Assembly: GCA_907164885.2 (NCBI GenBank)
Contig: OU015498.1
Coordinates: forward strand, 89,269,142-89,333,141
DNA from: Dolomedes plantarius
Taxonomy: Eukaryota > Arthropoda > Arachnida > Araneae > Dolomedidae
Length of the DNA: 64,000 bases
Reading direction: 5' to 3'
Shown here: in pieces, positions 36,582-47,652 of the stretch
Layout of the letters: the number at the start of each line of letters is the position of its first letter
How positions within the stretch are numbered: position 1 is the stretch's first letter
The notes under the pieces: generated by a model
Database searches by the model: none
What the model saw: the letters and a program-made list of their open reading frames with translations, nothing else
What the model was told of the DNA's origin: nothing
Position numbers and translations under genes: made by a program

Positions 36582-37144
36582 GTAACTCAGTTTTCCATCT
36601 TAGTACGCATTAAAATGTTGAATGTAGTTCTTCAGTTTTTAACGTTTTATTGAGGAAGTGCTTTCAGCATTAACTGAAATTAATCTTGAAATGATGCCAC
36701 TGAAATATTTTCTGGTACTTTCGGATATTTCACCGATTCTAAGCTTTTTTTTTCTTGATTCAAACATCTGTTTTTCTATTTGAATATTTTTTTTTTATGA
36801 TTCCATGCGCCTGTACTTGAGAAATAAACGATTTCAGTACCGGCTTTCGAGATTGCAACAAATCTCCGAACAGATTTATAGTTAATTTCTTAAGGCAATG
36901 CAAAAATTGTCCCCAAAAGACCCTCACATTGTTAATCTAGGGGACTTCTCGTTTTTGTAATTTTCAAATCATAGATAAGTAAATGCGTATTTTGGAATAT
37001 GTTTCCTTCATTTCTAAATATTCTGAACTGCAATGAGCCAGTTTCCCAGAAACCTTTTCATTTTCATTTTTTTTCCAAAAACAAATTTAAGTTTGTGGTC
37101 TTTGACATCAGTAACTTATAACAAAGAGAAAAACTGAAAACTAA

Positions 37145-38235
37145 TACACTGCGGATTATACAGTCATGTTGGACGAAACCAAACAACTGTAATGCGGATA
37201 TGTGATCGTTGGATGCAGGAGGGTACGACGGACCGGCGTGTTCGATCGCATCCACCTCAGCGCACCACTTCACGTGATGACAGGCAAATTGTGCGCATGG
37301 CAGTGACGGATCGCTCAGTCACATCACGAACCATAGCACAGCACATGCAGTCTGTAACGCATCATCCAGTGTCTGCGCGTACCATTCGACGCCGTTTACA
37401 GCAGAGTGGTCTGTCCGCAAGACGTCCATTGCTTTGTCAACCCTTGACGCAGAACCACAGACGTCTCCGCCGCCAATGGTGCGATGACAGAAGGATGTGG
37501 ACGGCAGAATGGAATGAAATTGTCTTTACTGACGAGTCACGCTTCTGTCTGCAACACCACGATGGTCGCATTCGAGTCTGGAGACACCGTGAAGAGAGGA
37601 TTCTGAACAGCTGCGTTATGCACCGCCACACTGGTCCTGCACCGGGTATTATGGTATGGGGCGGTATTGGATATCACTGTCGCACACCTCTAGTACGCAT
37701 TGCCGGTACTTTAAACAGCCAGCGCTACATCTCCGAGGTGTTGGAGCCAGTTGTCCTTCCTTACCTTCAGGGCTTGCCCACAGCCATATTTCAACAGGAT
37801 AATGCGCGACCACACGTGGCACGCATTGTCCAACGGTTCTTCGTCAATCGCCAGATTGAATTCCTTCCCTGGCCGCCTCGCTCTCCGGATCTTTCTCCGA
37901 TAGAAAACATGTGGTCCATGGTTGCTCTACGATTGACCCAGATTCCATCCCCAGCTGCCACAGCAGATCAACTTTGGCAACGTGTGGAAGCTGCTTGGTC
38001 TGCTGTACCCCAAGAACTCATCCAAAGTCTCTTTGAATCAATGCCGAGGCGTGTGGCAGCGGTGATCTCCAACAATGGCGGCTACTCTGGCTACTGATTT
38101 TGGCAGGAACCACAGTTCACAGAAGTCTATAAATTTAATCATTTGATACTTGGTCAACATGTTATCCACAAATTAAATTTTGTTGTGATATCTCTTGTCT
38201 TTCTTGGTGTTGTAATTTGGGTGGCCAGCAGTGTA
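37145..38235 (+). mobile_element. Tc1-like transposon lacking its 5' part (intron 5)
   Basis: The right end GTGGCCAGCAGTGTA is the complement of the expected terminus. At the left only TACACTGC remains before sequence jumps near the transposase start. TA flanks both ends. The transposase frame is intact apart from its N-terminus. Confidence 0.85.
37192..38097 (+). CDS. Tc1-family transposase, 301 aa, open but N-terminally truncated
   Basis: A single uninterrupted frame. It starts inside the first helix-turn-helix (MRICDRWMQEGTTDRRVRSH). It includes the second DNA-binding domain (DRQIVRMAVTDRSVTSRTIA) and the full DDE core: Asp in FTDESRF, Asp in FQQDNARPH, Glu in SPIENMW, with 34 residues between the last two. 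It ends with the family-typical NNGGYSGY. GC content is far above the flanks, pointing to a recent arrival. About 35-40 N-terminal residues are missing, so specific end binding is probably lost although the catalytic core looks complete. Confidence 0.93.
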   Translation: MRICDRWMQEGTTDRRVRSHPPQRTTSRDDRQIVRMAVTDRSVTSRTIAQHMQSVTHHPVSARTIRRRLQQSGLSARRPLLCQPLTQNHRRLRRQWCDDRRMWTAEWNEIVFTDESRFCLQHHDGRIRVWRHREERILNSCVMHRHTGPAPGIMVWGGIGYHCRTPLVRIAGTLNSQRYISEVLEPVVLPYLQGLPTAIFQQDNARPHVARIVQRFFVNRQIEFLPWPPRSPDLSPIENMWSMVALRLTQIPSPAATADQLWQRVEAAWSAVPQELIQSLFESMPRRVAAVISNNGGYSGY

Positions 38236-38396
38236 TTTCAAAAGCTACATGGCCTTTATTTAAACGTCTATATTTATAGGAATAAAGGTGTTTTAAAAAT
38301 AAGCATTTGACAATACATGGTTAAAAAAAAAGGGAAGGATTTATTTTCCTCTTAACATGAGGGCTGCAGATTTGCGAGGTTAATTGATGCGCCACC

Positions 38397-38823
38397 TTAA
38401 GGCTGCTGTGTACTAACCCTATTGGATTCACTCACCTCAATATTAACCTGTGGAGAAAATGGTTTCTACTATTGACAGCTACATAAATGCTGATTATCCA
38501 ATAAAAATGGTATTTTCAGATAGCCTGAACTTTTCTGCACCTTGCAACAGGATTCATTTGATAAATTTGGTCCACCAAAGGAATAAAGGAGCGCTTAAAA
38601 CACACTAAACCAGATTTTCCCCCTGAATAATTTAAATTTTTAAAATATTATTTGCATTTTTTTAAACGAAAAATGCCCCAAGGTGTAAATTTTTTCTTTA
38701 TAACGGAGTACAATTTAAAAAAAAAAATCTTCCAATTCAAGTCGGCAATCCCTGGAGATATTTTCTCCATAGGTTAATACTGAGGTGAGAGAATCCAATA
38801 TGGTTAGTACACAGCAGCCTTAA
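38397..38823. mobile_element. TTAA-flanked MITE, copy h (intron 5)
   Basis: Both ends are intact: TTAAGGCTGCTGTGTACTAA and TTAGTACACAGCAGCCTTAA. One of the best-preserved copies and a good reference for the family (427 bp). Confidence 0.92.
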
Positions 38824-39035
38824 GCTTTGAAATGAGACAAAATTTGCTGCATTAACTTTTGGCAAAAATTAGTATGTTGACTGTGACGTATCAACCAACT
38901 GGGAGCCTAGTAAAAATACCCACCTGATAATTCTTTAATTTTGAAGTGATTTTTAGTGAAATTGAGTTTTTAAATATAATATGCATCGCGCCCACTACTG
39001 TTAAATACGTAAATAGACATCTGAAGCATAATCGA

Positions 39036-39290
39036 ATATCGCTCACTCCTTTCAACAACTTCATATCTCAAAAATCGGCAATTTTTAGCTATGCCTGTTT
39101 ACAGAATACTCTGAAAGAGTAGTATACCCCTGCAAGATCGCCATATCTAACCGCTCAAAATTTAGCCGCTAGAGAGCAGAACTAATATTTATTTTTAATA
39201 CATTTCATTCTACTTTTAAACTTTAAAATCACTCTCCTGAAAAATCACGTTTTTTGAGATATGACGTTGTTGAAAGGAGTGAGCGATATA
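39036..39290. mobile_element. MITE with CGCTCACTCCTTTCAACAAC ends (intron 5)
   Basis: Inverted arms of about 38 bp (ATATCGCTCACTCCTTTCAA ... and its complement ending GAGCGATAT) enclose about 180 bp of non-coding sequence. Confidence 0.78.
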
Positions 39291-39537
39291 ATATACAGAA
39301 TTTAATAAGTTCTGTAGCTGAATTTAAGGATTTTTCGTAATTAGAACTGACTCGCAGCTACAGCAAGCGTTTTCCCGGAGGATGTGAGGTTAAAATCGGA
39401 AAAGTAAGCGATCTATTACTAAAGCTGGAACGGGTCCACTGAGAAATTACTTATTTCTAGATTTAAATACACGAAAGCTATTGGAAAAAAACTGGGATAT
39501 GGAAATATAACTTTAATAAAATGTCTTAGATTCAATA

Positions 39538-39870
39538 TAGTTGAACCCCGTTATAACGAACTTCAAGGGACCAAATATTTTATTCGCTTTATCCGGTGAT
39601 TCGCTGCATCCGAACCGTTAAGAAAAATGCTAGAATTCTCAATGTATAAATCATTAGTTTGAATGTGTGTTCAATAATGATGTATTAAAAAATGATAAAA
39701 TCTATTTAAAACGATCATTAATGAATTAAATCGACTAAAGTCGATTACATTAAACTGACACAATACTAATTAAATTACGTATAATAGGAAAACGGCGGGA
39801 CCAAAATTTTCATTCGTTATATCCGTGAGTTCGTTATGTGCCGGGTTCGCTATAACGGGGTTCGACTGTA
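39538..39870. mobile_element. Tigger/pogo-type MITE (intron 5)
   Basis: The ends are GTTGAACCCCGTTATAACG and CTATAACGGGGTTCGAC-TGTA, flanked by TA. 'CAGT-GAACCCCGTTATAACG' is the typical terminus of pogo/Tigger elements. Internal GGGACCAAA repeats near both ends are also typical. Confidence 0.85.
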
Positions 39871-40087
39871 GTGGAGCAAAATCTTTTTGGTAGGGCTTTA
39901 ATGGATGTATGCCATATTGGATTGACCGAGTTCTAATTACTTCCCCGGTGAATCTTTTATGAAGCTAATTCACTCAATCGTCCCCGTCTTAATTCACCAG
40001 GTTCCTGTCATGTCTGCACGCAATACCTCAAATTAAGTCAAAATACAAAATTTGTTCTCGTAAATTAACATTATTTTAATATTTCAG

Positions 40088-40268
40088 ATTTCCATTTCCA
40101 GAATTAAAAGGATGGTTTACGTGGATTCGCATAATTTCAGCTACCTGCTGAGATTTACTCCAACTTTGAATATCAAGGGGAATTTGGTCGTTTCTGTACT
40201 GAACGGTAAAGAAATGTCTCGTTTGAATTCCAATACTGTGAAAAAGAACGAGAGCGGATATATTCGTG
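40088..40268 (+). CDS. Exon 6: repeat region (residues 355-414)
   Basis: The acceptor is AATATTTCAG, entering in phase 0; the donor is G|GTAAGT, phase 1. The peptide runs ISISRIKRMVYVDSHNFSYL, then TLNIKGNLVVSVLNGKEMSRL, which contains the first clear I-K-G-N and N-G-K-E-x-x-x-L repeat signature. There are sequons at HNFS and KNES. No other acceptor nearby gives an open frame into this exon. Confidence 0.83.
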
Positions 40269-40400
40269 GTAAGTATGTAGCATTATAATGTTTATGCGTC
40301 CCCTTTTAGTAGAAAGTTATGCAGATATTTAGGTAATTTTTATTATATTTGTTATTACCGCATAAACTCATTTATACTACATACGTCCTATGTCCGTCAG

Positions 40401-40826
40401 TTAAGGCTACTGTGTACTAACCCTATTGGATTCGCTTATCTCAGTCTTAACCTATGGAGAATATTTGTCCAAGGATTGCTGACTTGGATTGAAAGATTTT
40501 TTTTTAAAAATTGTGTTCCGTAATAGAGAAAATTTTACACCTTGGGGCATTTTTCGTTTTTTTTTTTAAAAATGTAAATATTTTAAAATTGAAATTATTT
40601 GGGGGAAAATTTGGTCTAGTGTGTTTTTAACGCTTCTCAATTCCTTTTGTGGACGAAATTTTTAAAATGAATCCTGTTGAAAGGTGCAGAAAAGTTTAAG
40701 CTATATGAAAATACAGTTTTTATTTGATTATCAGCATTTATGTAACTGTAAATGATGGACAAATTTTCTGCATAGGTTAACACTGAGGTGAGCGAATCCG
40801 ATAGAGTTAGTACACAGTAACCTTAA
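40401..40826. mobile_element. TTAA-flanked MITE, copy i (intron 6)
   Basis: TTAAGGCTACTGTGTACTAA at left and TAGTACACAGTAACCTTAA at right; it lies 133 bp after exon 6. Confidence 0.9.
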
Positions 40827-41602
40827 ACTTTAAGAGCTTTTGTTAGTTTTGGAGAGTTAATGGGATAATTTATCTTTAAGGCTTTATTCTAACTGCAGAA
40901 AACTGACTTTTTCAGTGTGCATGAATTATTGAGTTTCTCCCGTTAATCTTTTTAAAATTTGTAAAGTAACTAAAATTATGAGCAAAATGCATATTATTAT
41001 CAAACGAAAATTATAACTTCCGTGAATATGGTGTCAACTTTTGAAACGCTTCATATTTTAATGTTAAAAACAACTTGAAGTGATCTCTTAACTACGATTA
41101 AAAGCAGTTTTCAATTGGTCTTAAAATTTCAATTTGTAAAACTGACTGCTGTGTTTCGAATACGACTCCAGTCGAAAAAAAAATTATTCGTGTAGGAAAT
41201 TTTGGAAGACAACCCTTATTTTGAGTCTGCCCTGGATCTACTGAATATGGTCTATAAAAAAACAAAAGGATAAATGCAATTTACCTCTCAATATACAACT
41301 GTTACGTTGGCAAATTTTTTTGTTCCTTGTGCCCTTTCCTTCAACTCTCGTGTTGCAAAAGATGACCGCGACTGCAACGAGCCAAACCAGCCGACCTACA
41401 TGCACAATTTAAATCGGTAAATATCACTAAAACGGGTATTTCCCAAATGAAAAAAGACTCATTAATGAGTTGCTAATGCTTGAGTTTCCAGTATTAGAGG
41501 GGTCTGTGGTGTCGATCAATGGTAGACATGGCTGTCGGAACCTCGTGGTTAAGTAGGTTGCTTATGGTTTCCATGGATACAGAAACCACTCCTTCCTTCA
41601 AG

Positions 41603-41624
41603 ATATATATATATATATATATAT
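41603..41624. repeat. Short (TA)n tract
   Basis: About 22 bp of TA dinucleotide, next to a further TATATAT stretch. Confidence 0.9.
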
Positions 41625-41895
41625 TGATTTATTCATATATATTTGCAGAATCTATTATACAAAATTTCCATTATTAATCAATCCTCATCAATCTGTCGAA
41701 AACCAGAGTGAGAGTCAGAACTTAGTTCCATCTAAAGTTCAGCATAGAGACAGGAAGCGAATCCCATAGTTACCTCTTCTTTTTTCTGGACCTCCTCTGT
41801 CTCTCCTTTTTATACCCCATCTTTCAGAAAATCCAGATCATTCTAGAAGCTTCTGGATCGGCGTGGGAAAGCTCCCGCGGCTTCTGGTCAATTAG

Positions 41896-42076
41896 GCCGG
41901 ATGATGGCCGAATTGCTAGGGAGCTGGCATTCGGTACCACAGTCTGTGAGTTCGAGACCCACTCTTGGCATGGACGTATGTAGCCGTTCGGAATCGGCTT
42001 TAAGCAGTAGGTCCCGGTCTAATTAGCCCTCGTGTAGCAAAAGTTGACCGTAGCGCTCCAAACCAAAACCAGATCT
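41896..42076 (+). mobile_element. tRNA-derived SINE family 3 (intron 6)
   Basis: A-box-like TGGCCGAATTGCTAGGGAG and B-box-like GTTCGAGACCC lie about 45 bp apart. A body with GCCGTTCGGAATCGGCTTTA, ending GCGCTCCAAACCAAAACC, follows. Related tails occur near 36160-36200 and 48930-49030 (GTAGTCGTTCTAAATTGGCT), showing a dispersed family. Confidence 0.7.
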
Positions 42077-43082
42077 GGTCAGTTAGTGTGTTAGAGCATT
42101 TGGACCCCCGGTGGCCGTAATCGCCTTTCTATTAACGACTTGTTTAACGACCACCGTCAATTTTTTCTTAAATTGGTCGCATATGGAAAAGCTCTTCCCA
42201 ATTTAGAATGGGTACATAACCACCACGTATACATGCCTTTGACAATGGTAATTTTCAAACCCTTCTGAATTGGCTTTAACGCTGGAACAAATGACAATTT
42301 CTATTAATGATTAAAACCAATTATTTTGGCAGACTTGGCAGTTCTTGAGATAAGTCACTATTTCTAAAACCCTCGTGGAAAAAAAATCGAAGTATTCCAA
42401 ATTTACCAATAATGGGAAAAACACTAGAACTACAAAATTAGTGAAGTCAGAAAAATGGTACAACTTACGGTCATCAGTATCAGTAACTGTAAATTAAGGT
42501 CAGTTCTCATTCCAAAATCATGTTCTTTGTTATTTAGGAGCGGGGTAAGAGATCGTTTGTACGTTAGGTCATGAAATGCCCAACCAACTAATATAAATAT
42601 TTCCCAGTGTAACGGATAAATGTGAAAGTTTACAGTTACTTATACAGCCCACCATGCATTCTCCCCTCTTATGTTTCACTGAAGAACCTGTAATCCAACA
42701 TGTATCTACAGTTTTTCTCAACTTGAAAATTTCTTGGAGTAGGACTCAACCTGCTACTTCAAGTCCATCTACTACTAACCATATAGTAAACTTGATTACT
42801 AGTGGTATCATAATCACACAATTAAACCCTACATTTCTGTTGAATGCTTTTTTTTCTAGATCATCTTGTAAAATGTTTAGCTATCTGCCATAAAACTACT
42901 AAATGTCACTTCAACCATTTTTTTAAACCTCAGGAAATCATAATTTACAGTCCCTGTTAAAATATCTGAACTCTACAGCTTATTATGCATTAAGAATAGA
43001 GAATAAAGTGAAACTACTTTCCTCATTAAAGGGTTGAATTCTTCATCCAAGGTTATTGTTCTCATTTACATAAGTATAACAG

Positions 43083-43426
43083 CTCGAGATAGCCTAGTGG
43101 CAATGCGTCGGCTTTCGATGATGACGGTGCTCGGGTCGAATCCCGACTGGCTCCATTAAATATCTCCGTGTTAAGGCCGGATACGGGCACGTTAAATCAG
43201 TAGACCGCAAAGTCCCCCTCTGAGGTCAGAAAGGGTGGGAGAGAGTACGATATTCCCAGATATCACCCCTGGAGGTTCTCGGTCAGAATTGAGGTGGCAC
43301 GTGGCTAAATAAGACTTCGACCCTTGTGGTGCCATTATAAAGTGGAGCCGCACCCCTCAGCCCATTATCCTATGTGGACCTAGTCTGGAATAAATTCCGG
43401 CCAGGGGCATTAGAGACAACGACAAC
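43083..43426 (+). mobile_element. tRNA-derived SINE family 2, full length (intron 6)
   Basis: The head has an A-box-like TAGCCTAGTGGC and a B box GGGTCGAATCCC about 43 bp apart, as in RNA polymerase III promoters. The body includes TAAATATCTCCGTGTTAAGG and GAGGTCAGAAAGGGTGG; the 3' part (CGACCCTTGTGGTGC, then GAGCCGCACC) is shared with SINE family 1. It ends with a GACAACGACAAC tail. Confidence 0.85.
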
Positions 43427-43913
43427 ATGCATATAAAATAATCCCTTTTTAATGATGTATATGATAAGCTACAGAATTATTTACAGATTAACTTTTATAA
43501 AACCAGTGAATCCGAAATTATGTGTTCTTCTATAGCATTCAGGCATGGATATTTGACTCAATTTCCAATATACTGTCCTTCACGAAAGATGACTTATCTT
43601 GAGGCATATTTTAATGTTACGTTGTCTGCGTCCCTAGAATATAAAGTTGAAGCTACCCATTTCCATTCATAAAATATTAGAGATTTATATCCTGTATACT
43701 GTAAGCCTGTTCGTTTTCTGCAGTATGTCTTTCGTAGATTTCGAATTACTAAAATCCAATCTATTGCTTCACCTCATTCTGTGTAAACGTCTTGATGAAA
43801 ATGACCTTACTTAGCCATGAGCCGTAGCCATAGCTCCTCGTTGTAAAAACAATCCTAAAAAGTATTCCTGTGTTAAAACTTCCGTGTAAATGAGTGTATT
43901 TTCCCCCCTTTAG

Positions 43914-44413
43914 GTCTTAAAACATTCAAATCTGCCGTAATCCGGGGAAATGTATGGATACATGAAGGAATCAACAACTTTTCTCTTACGAACCTTATGA
44001 CGATAAATACTGATCAAAATATTTCTGGTGAAATCAGGTTTTCAAGCACCTCTCACTATCAAAATATTCTGACAAATTCCTTGAACGGAATAGATTTAGA
44101 TTATGAAGCTGTAAGCAACTCGGAGGATATTATAAGAATCGGAGGTGTAAAGACTTTTAAGGAGAACTTGAATGTTTCTAGCATTGTGATGGAAGATATG
44201 TCTCAGATCGATTTCTTCCAACCTTCAGCCGAAGTATCCAAAATAGTGTATAAAGCTCAAAATAGTGGTAATACAACATTTGTAATTCCTCATGAGTTTC
44301 GTCAAAAGTCCATAACAGTTAGAAATATTGAAGCGAGTAACGTAAGTGTGAATAAAAGGAACTTTCCATGTCTTAAAGAACTTGGAAACGTATGGTTGAA
44401 AACAACAGAACAG
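43914..44413 (+). CDS. Exon 7: largest exon, repeat region (residues 415-581)
   Basis: The acceptor has a strong polypyrimidine tract (TTTTCCCCCCTTTAG), phase 1; the donor is CAG|GTAATT, phase 0; 500 nt in all. The peptide opens with GLKTFKSAVIRGNVWIHEG and repeats the pattern as GGVKTFKENLNVSSIVMED, with QNISGEIRFSS and NSLNGIDLDY between. These are the best examples of the unit 'Q-x-I-x-G-x-K-T-F ... N-V' followed by 'L-N-G-x-x-L'. It also contains the sequons NFS, NIS, NVS and NTT. There is one cysteine near the end (PCLKEL). Confidence 0.9.
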
Positions 44414-44609
44414 GTAATTTGCATCTTTCGTCTTCTTTAGTGCATGGAATCTAATAATCCGAGTAGTAAAATGTAAAAAGTAAACAATAGAAATAAACAA
44501 AATTAAAATTCAAGCATGGACTGCTAAATCACTATAACATAAAACTTATCCTGCAAAGAAAACATTTTCAATAAAGGATAGCGCAGAAGCTTCATATCCC
44601 CATAATAAA

Positions 44610-45003
44610 AAAAACAAATAATCCAACAGATATAGATAAAAAAATATATATATACTAAAATAGACAAAAAACAAACAGAAATCAAGCACTCTGGGCACCC
44701 ACGCACCAACGGCAAGATTCTGTATAAGTGCCGGATACCTAATTGCTTCTTTGGGGGACTCGGGGCCTTGGGATGTCTTTTGGGCTTACCTGCATCCTAT
44801 TCAGAAAGTTCCCCTTGAGGTAATTGACATGGTTAGGCTCCCTGATGACGAGACCTGTCGGTTACCTCTGTTGTTTTATGGTTCAGTTCCGGCACTTATA
44901 TAGAATCTTGCCGTTGGTGCGTGGATGCCCAGAGTGCTTGATTTCTGTTTGTTTTTTGTCTATTTTAGTATATATTTTTTTTATCCATATCTGTTGGATT
45001 ATT
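44610..45003. mobile_element. Dispersed repeat with inverted duplication (intron 7)
   Basis: 44740-45003 repeats 9342-9605. The preceding 44610-44736 is an inverted copy of its 3' half (CAAGCACTCTGGGCACCCAC complements GTGGATGCCCAGAGTGCTTG). This gives a hairpin with arms of about 120 bp and a loop of about 155 bp. Twin-primed LINE insertion or a local inverted duplication could explain it. Confidence 0.75.
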
Positions 45004-45120
45004 TATCCAAGTCGTAAAAATTATCGATCATGATTTACTTAGAAAAAATGCACATAGACGCTGTAGGAAACCCAGATTTTTTTTCAGTTTTAGTGATAAA
45101 TATTTCCTTCCATGAAATGT

Positions 45121-45140
45121 CCCCCCCCCCCCACACACAG
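45121..45140. repeat. C-rich then CA tract
   Basis: A run of about 12 C is followed by CACACACA. Confidence 0.85.
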
Positions 45141-45180
45141 CACTATATAGGATCATGTCAGTCAAAACTTACTATACTCG

Positions 45181-45337
45181 GGGCTTGAATATATCTATCC
45201 AAGGAACGAATCCTTTTTGCTCAGACCCGAATAAAAATATTAAGGGCCAAACGATTTCTATCCGAATCGGAACAAATATTCAACATGAAAAAATTCGATC
45301 GGGAATTTTTATTTTGGTTCATATCCATTTCAAGCCC
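45181..45337. mobile_element. Small foldback/MITE, 157 bp (intron 7)
   Basis: The ends GGGCTTGAATATATCTATCC and GGTTCATATCCATTTCAAGCCC are imperfect inverted repeats. Non-coding. Confidence 0.6.
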
Positions 45338-46306
45338 TGATTATACTGTATTTGATGCTTTTGAAGTTGCTTGAACTCCAAAAATTTACGTCTTTAAATG
45401 CAAACAATTAGCTCAAATGTTTATCAAACCAGGACTTGCTGTATTTACTTAAAAATAATGTAGATATTATACATAATATGCTCACCTTCCACTGTATACT
45501 TCTAGTTTAGTTTAATTTCAGTAACGTTTTTTCTAATCTAAAAATGTCTAAATCATTTTCAATTGTGAGTGCATATTTTAAAATATATTAAATTTACTAT
45601 AATGCTTTGATTATGTAGTCAAAAGCAATAAGATATAAGAAAATTAAGAATTGGGGTTGCCTTCATTTATTAGTTTAAGTAACCCATATTAAAATACGAA
45701 CAATTTACTTAAAAATAATGAGGAATAATCAATGTTTTTTTTCATTATAAGTCGCGAACTAAAATTTGTTTTTCTTAGTTACATAATTTTCTCGGAATAG
45801 CAACATTTTTGTAAATTTTATTTTCAAAGAAGCAAAGGGAAATTTCAATTTACTGTGCTTTTACAGACTACATTTGAAAACTATTCTTCAGTAACAATTA
45901 CCTACTCAACTGTTATTCATGTGAAATACACGCAGTAGTTTTTCCAATAAGCAATAGAAGTTTCCTTGGGTCTGTGACCGACCGAAATTCAGTTTTTCAT
46001 GTGTTGATTCTCCAACTTATTAAGTCTTCCACATATTCTTAGTCGGTATTGCTGTTTATTTTATGTACATGGGGCATGCAGAATGAGCTAAATTGAAAAA
46101 GGTAAGTTGTCCAAAGAATTAAATTCTCCCGAGATTTTTCTGAGCTCTCGGTAAATATATTTGATTGATACAAATCAGGGAGACTATTATTTTAAAGCAA
46201 TTCCGCAGGCAACAACATACGCGTTAGCTTTTTAGATGTATGGTGCGGAAACCGTCATTTAATGAATATTGCCTAGTCACCAGATAGGGGTCGGTAATGC
46301 AAGCTT

Positions 46307-46721
46307 TTAACGCTTCTGTGTAATAACCCTATTGGATTCGCTCACCTAAATGTTAACTTATGAAGAAAATTTATCCAAGTATGCCTACTTAGGTTTAAAG
46401 AAGTTTTTTTAAACTATACTCCGAAATAGAGAAAAAAATTTACACCTGGGGCATTTTTCGTTTTTTTAATGCAAATATTTTTTAATTTAAATTATTTGGG
46501 AAAAAATTTAGTTTAGTGTTTTTAAACGCTCGTAAATTCCTTTGGAGGACAAACTTCATAAAATGAATCCTGTTCGAAGGTGCAGAAAAGTTCAAGATAT
46601 CTAAAAATATCATTTTTATTGGATTATCAGCAGCTATGTAGCTGTAAACAGTAAAAAAATTACTCCATAGGTTAACATTGAGGTGAGCGAATCCAATAGG
46701 GTTACTACATAGCAGCCTTAA
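46307..46721. mobile_element. TTAA-flanked MITE, copy j (intron 7)
   Basis: The left end TTAACGCTTCTGTGTAATAA is diverged; the right end ACTACATAGCAGCCTTAA is clear. It lies 168 bp before exon 8. Confidence 0.87.
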
Positions 46722-46889
46722 TACAACCCGTTTGAGAAAAAAATCTTGTGAACTGTGTATCTCGGTCTGATCGGAACACCTCTTTTTTTAATATTGATCG
46801 TTAACAGTAAAAATTTGGCTGATAATATAATTGTGCATTTATTGAACGTTATTTTGTTAAACTATTTTCTATAATTGTTTATATTTCAG

Positions 46890-47090
46890 AATATATCATA
46901 TTTAAAAGCAGCGACAATAAAAGTAGATAACTTAAATGTTTCAAGGGTGAATGGTATGCCTTTTGAGGATCTAGTTATGGTAAATGAGGAAGGCAATATC
47001 AACGCAATGACAGAATTTACTGAAGAGATTTCAACCCAGACTCTTAACTTGCTAGATGCAGCAAACATAGATTATGCTGCAGGATTTTGG
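46890..47090 (+). CDS. Exon 8: repeat region (residues 582-648)
   Basis: The acceptor is TTTATATTTCAG and the donor is TGG|GTAAAA; both junctions are phase 0 (201 nt, symmetric). The peptide NISYLKAATIKVDNLNVSRV is followed by NGMPFEDLVMVNEEGNINAM, again the N-G-x-x-x-x-x-L-V signature, and ends NLLDAANIDYAAGFW. The downstream intron is only 168 bp and carries a (TA)n tract. Confidence 0.87.
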
Positions 47091-47137
47091 GTAAAATATT
47101 TCTTCATTCATGGCTTTCATTTTGGATATAAATTCTC

Positions 47138-47142
<5 letters not shown>

Positions 47143-47214
<72 letters not shown>
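47143..47214. repeat. (TA)n microsatellite filling intron 8
   Basis: About 72 bp of TA in an intron of only 168 bp between exons 8 and 9. Confidence 0.95.
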
Positions 47215-47218
<4 letters not shown>

Positions 47219-47258
47219 TAGAAATTCTCCTATTCTCCAACTGTGAATTTCATTCCAG

Positions 47259-47391
47259 AATCCTGACGTTAAAGTAAGCATATCTGGGAACATAACCATG
47301 GAAAATCCAATACTAAAGGGTAATTTAACCATTACAGGAGTTATTAAAAACTTGGAATTCATGTATAAGGAAGCAAATCAAACGGTGAAAG
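47259..47391 (+). CDS. Exon 9: repeat region (residues 649-692)
   Basis: The acceptor is TTTCATTCCAG, phase 0; the donor is G|GTAAGT, phase 1. The peptide NPDVKVSISGNITMENPILK and then GNLTITGVIKNLEF shows two successive G-N-hydrophobic-T strands, ending in ANQTVKG (the Q-T-V-x-G element). There are three sequons in 44 residues. Confidence 0.86.
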
Positions 47392-47652
47392 GTAAGTAGC
47401 ATTTACTTGTATTTTAGAAGTAATATCCTATGTAAATGAGTTATTCCTCTTCGCACACCAAATAACTAAATATTACATTTGTGGGTAAACACAAACATCT
47501 GTACATGTGTTTTTGTATCACAAAATTTAATCACGGTCTGATATAAAGCATATCTTTTTTCTGCTTTATTTAGAATGACAGGGTTGGGGAAATCTCTACA
47601 AGATACGACTGAATTAGACAGAACTGAATTTTCTGATTTTTAGTCTATTTAC

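Noticed and set aside
42654..42893. Candidate extra exon in intron 6
   Set aside because: The frame lacks the repeat motif and sequons of the host protein and has no acceptor/donor pair that preserves phase.
43083..43160. Possible functional tRNA gene
   Set aside because: A and B box resemblance is present, but the cloverleaf is not complete and the same head recurs with a SINE body, so it is a SINE head.
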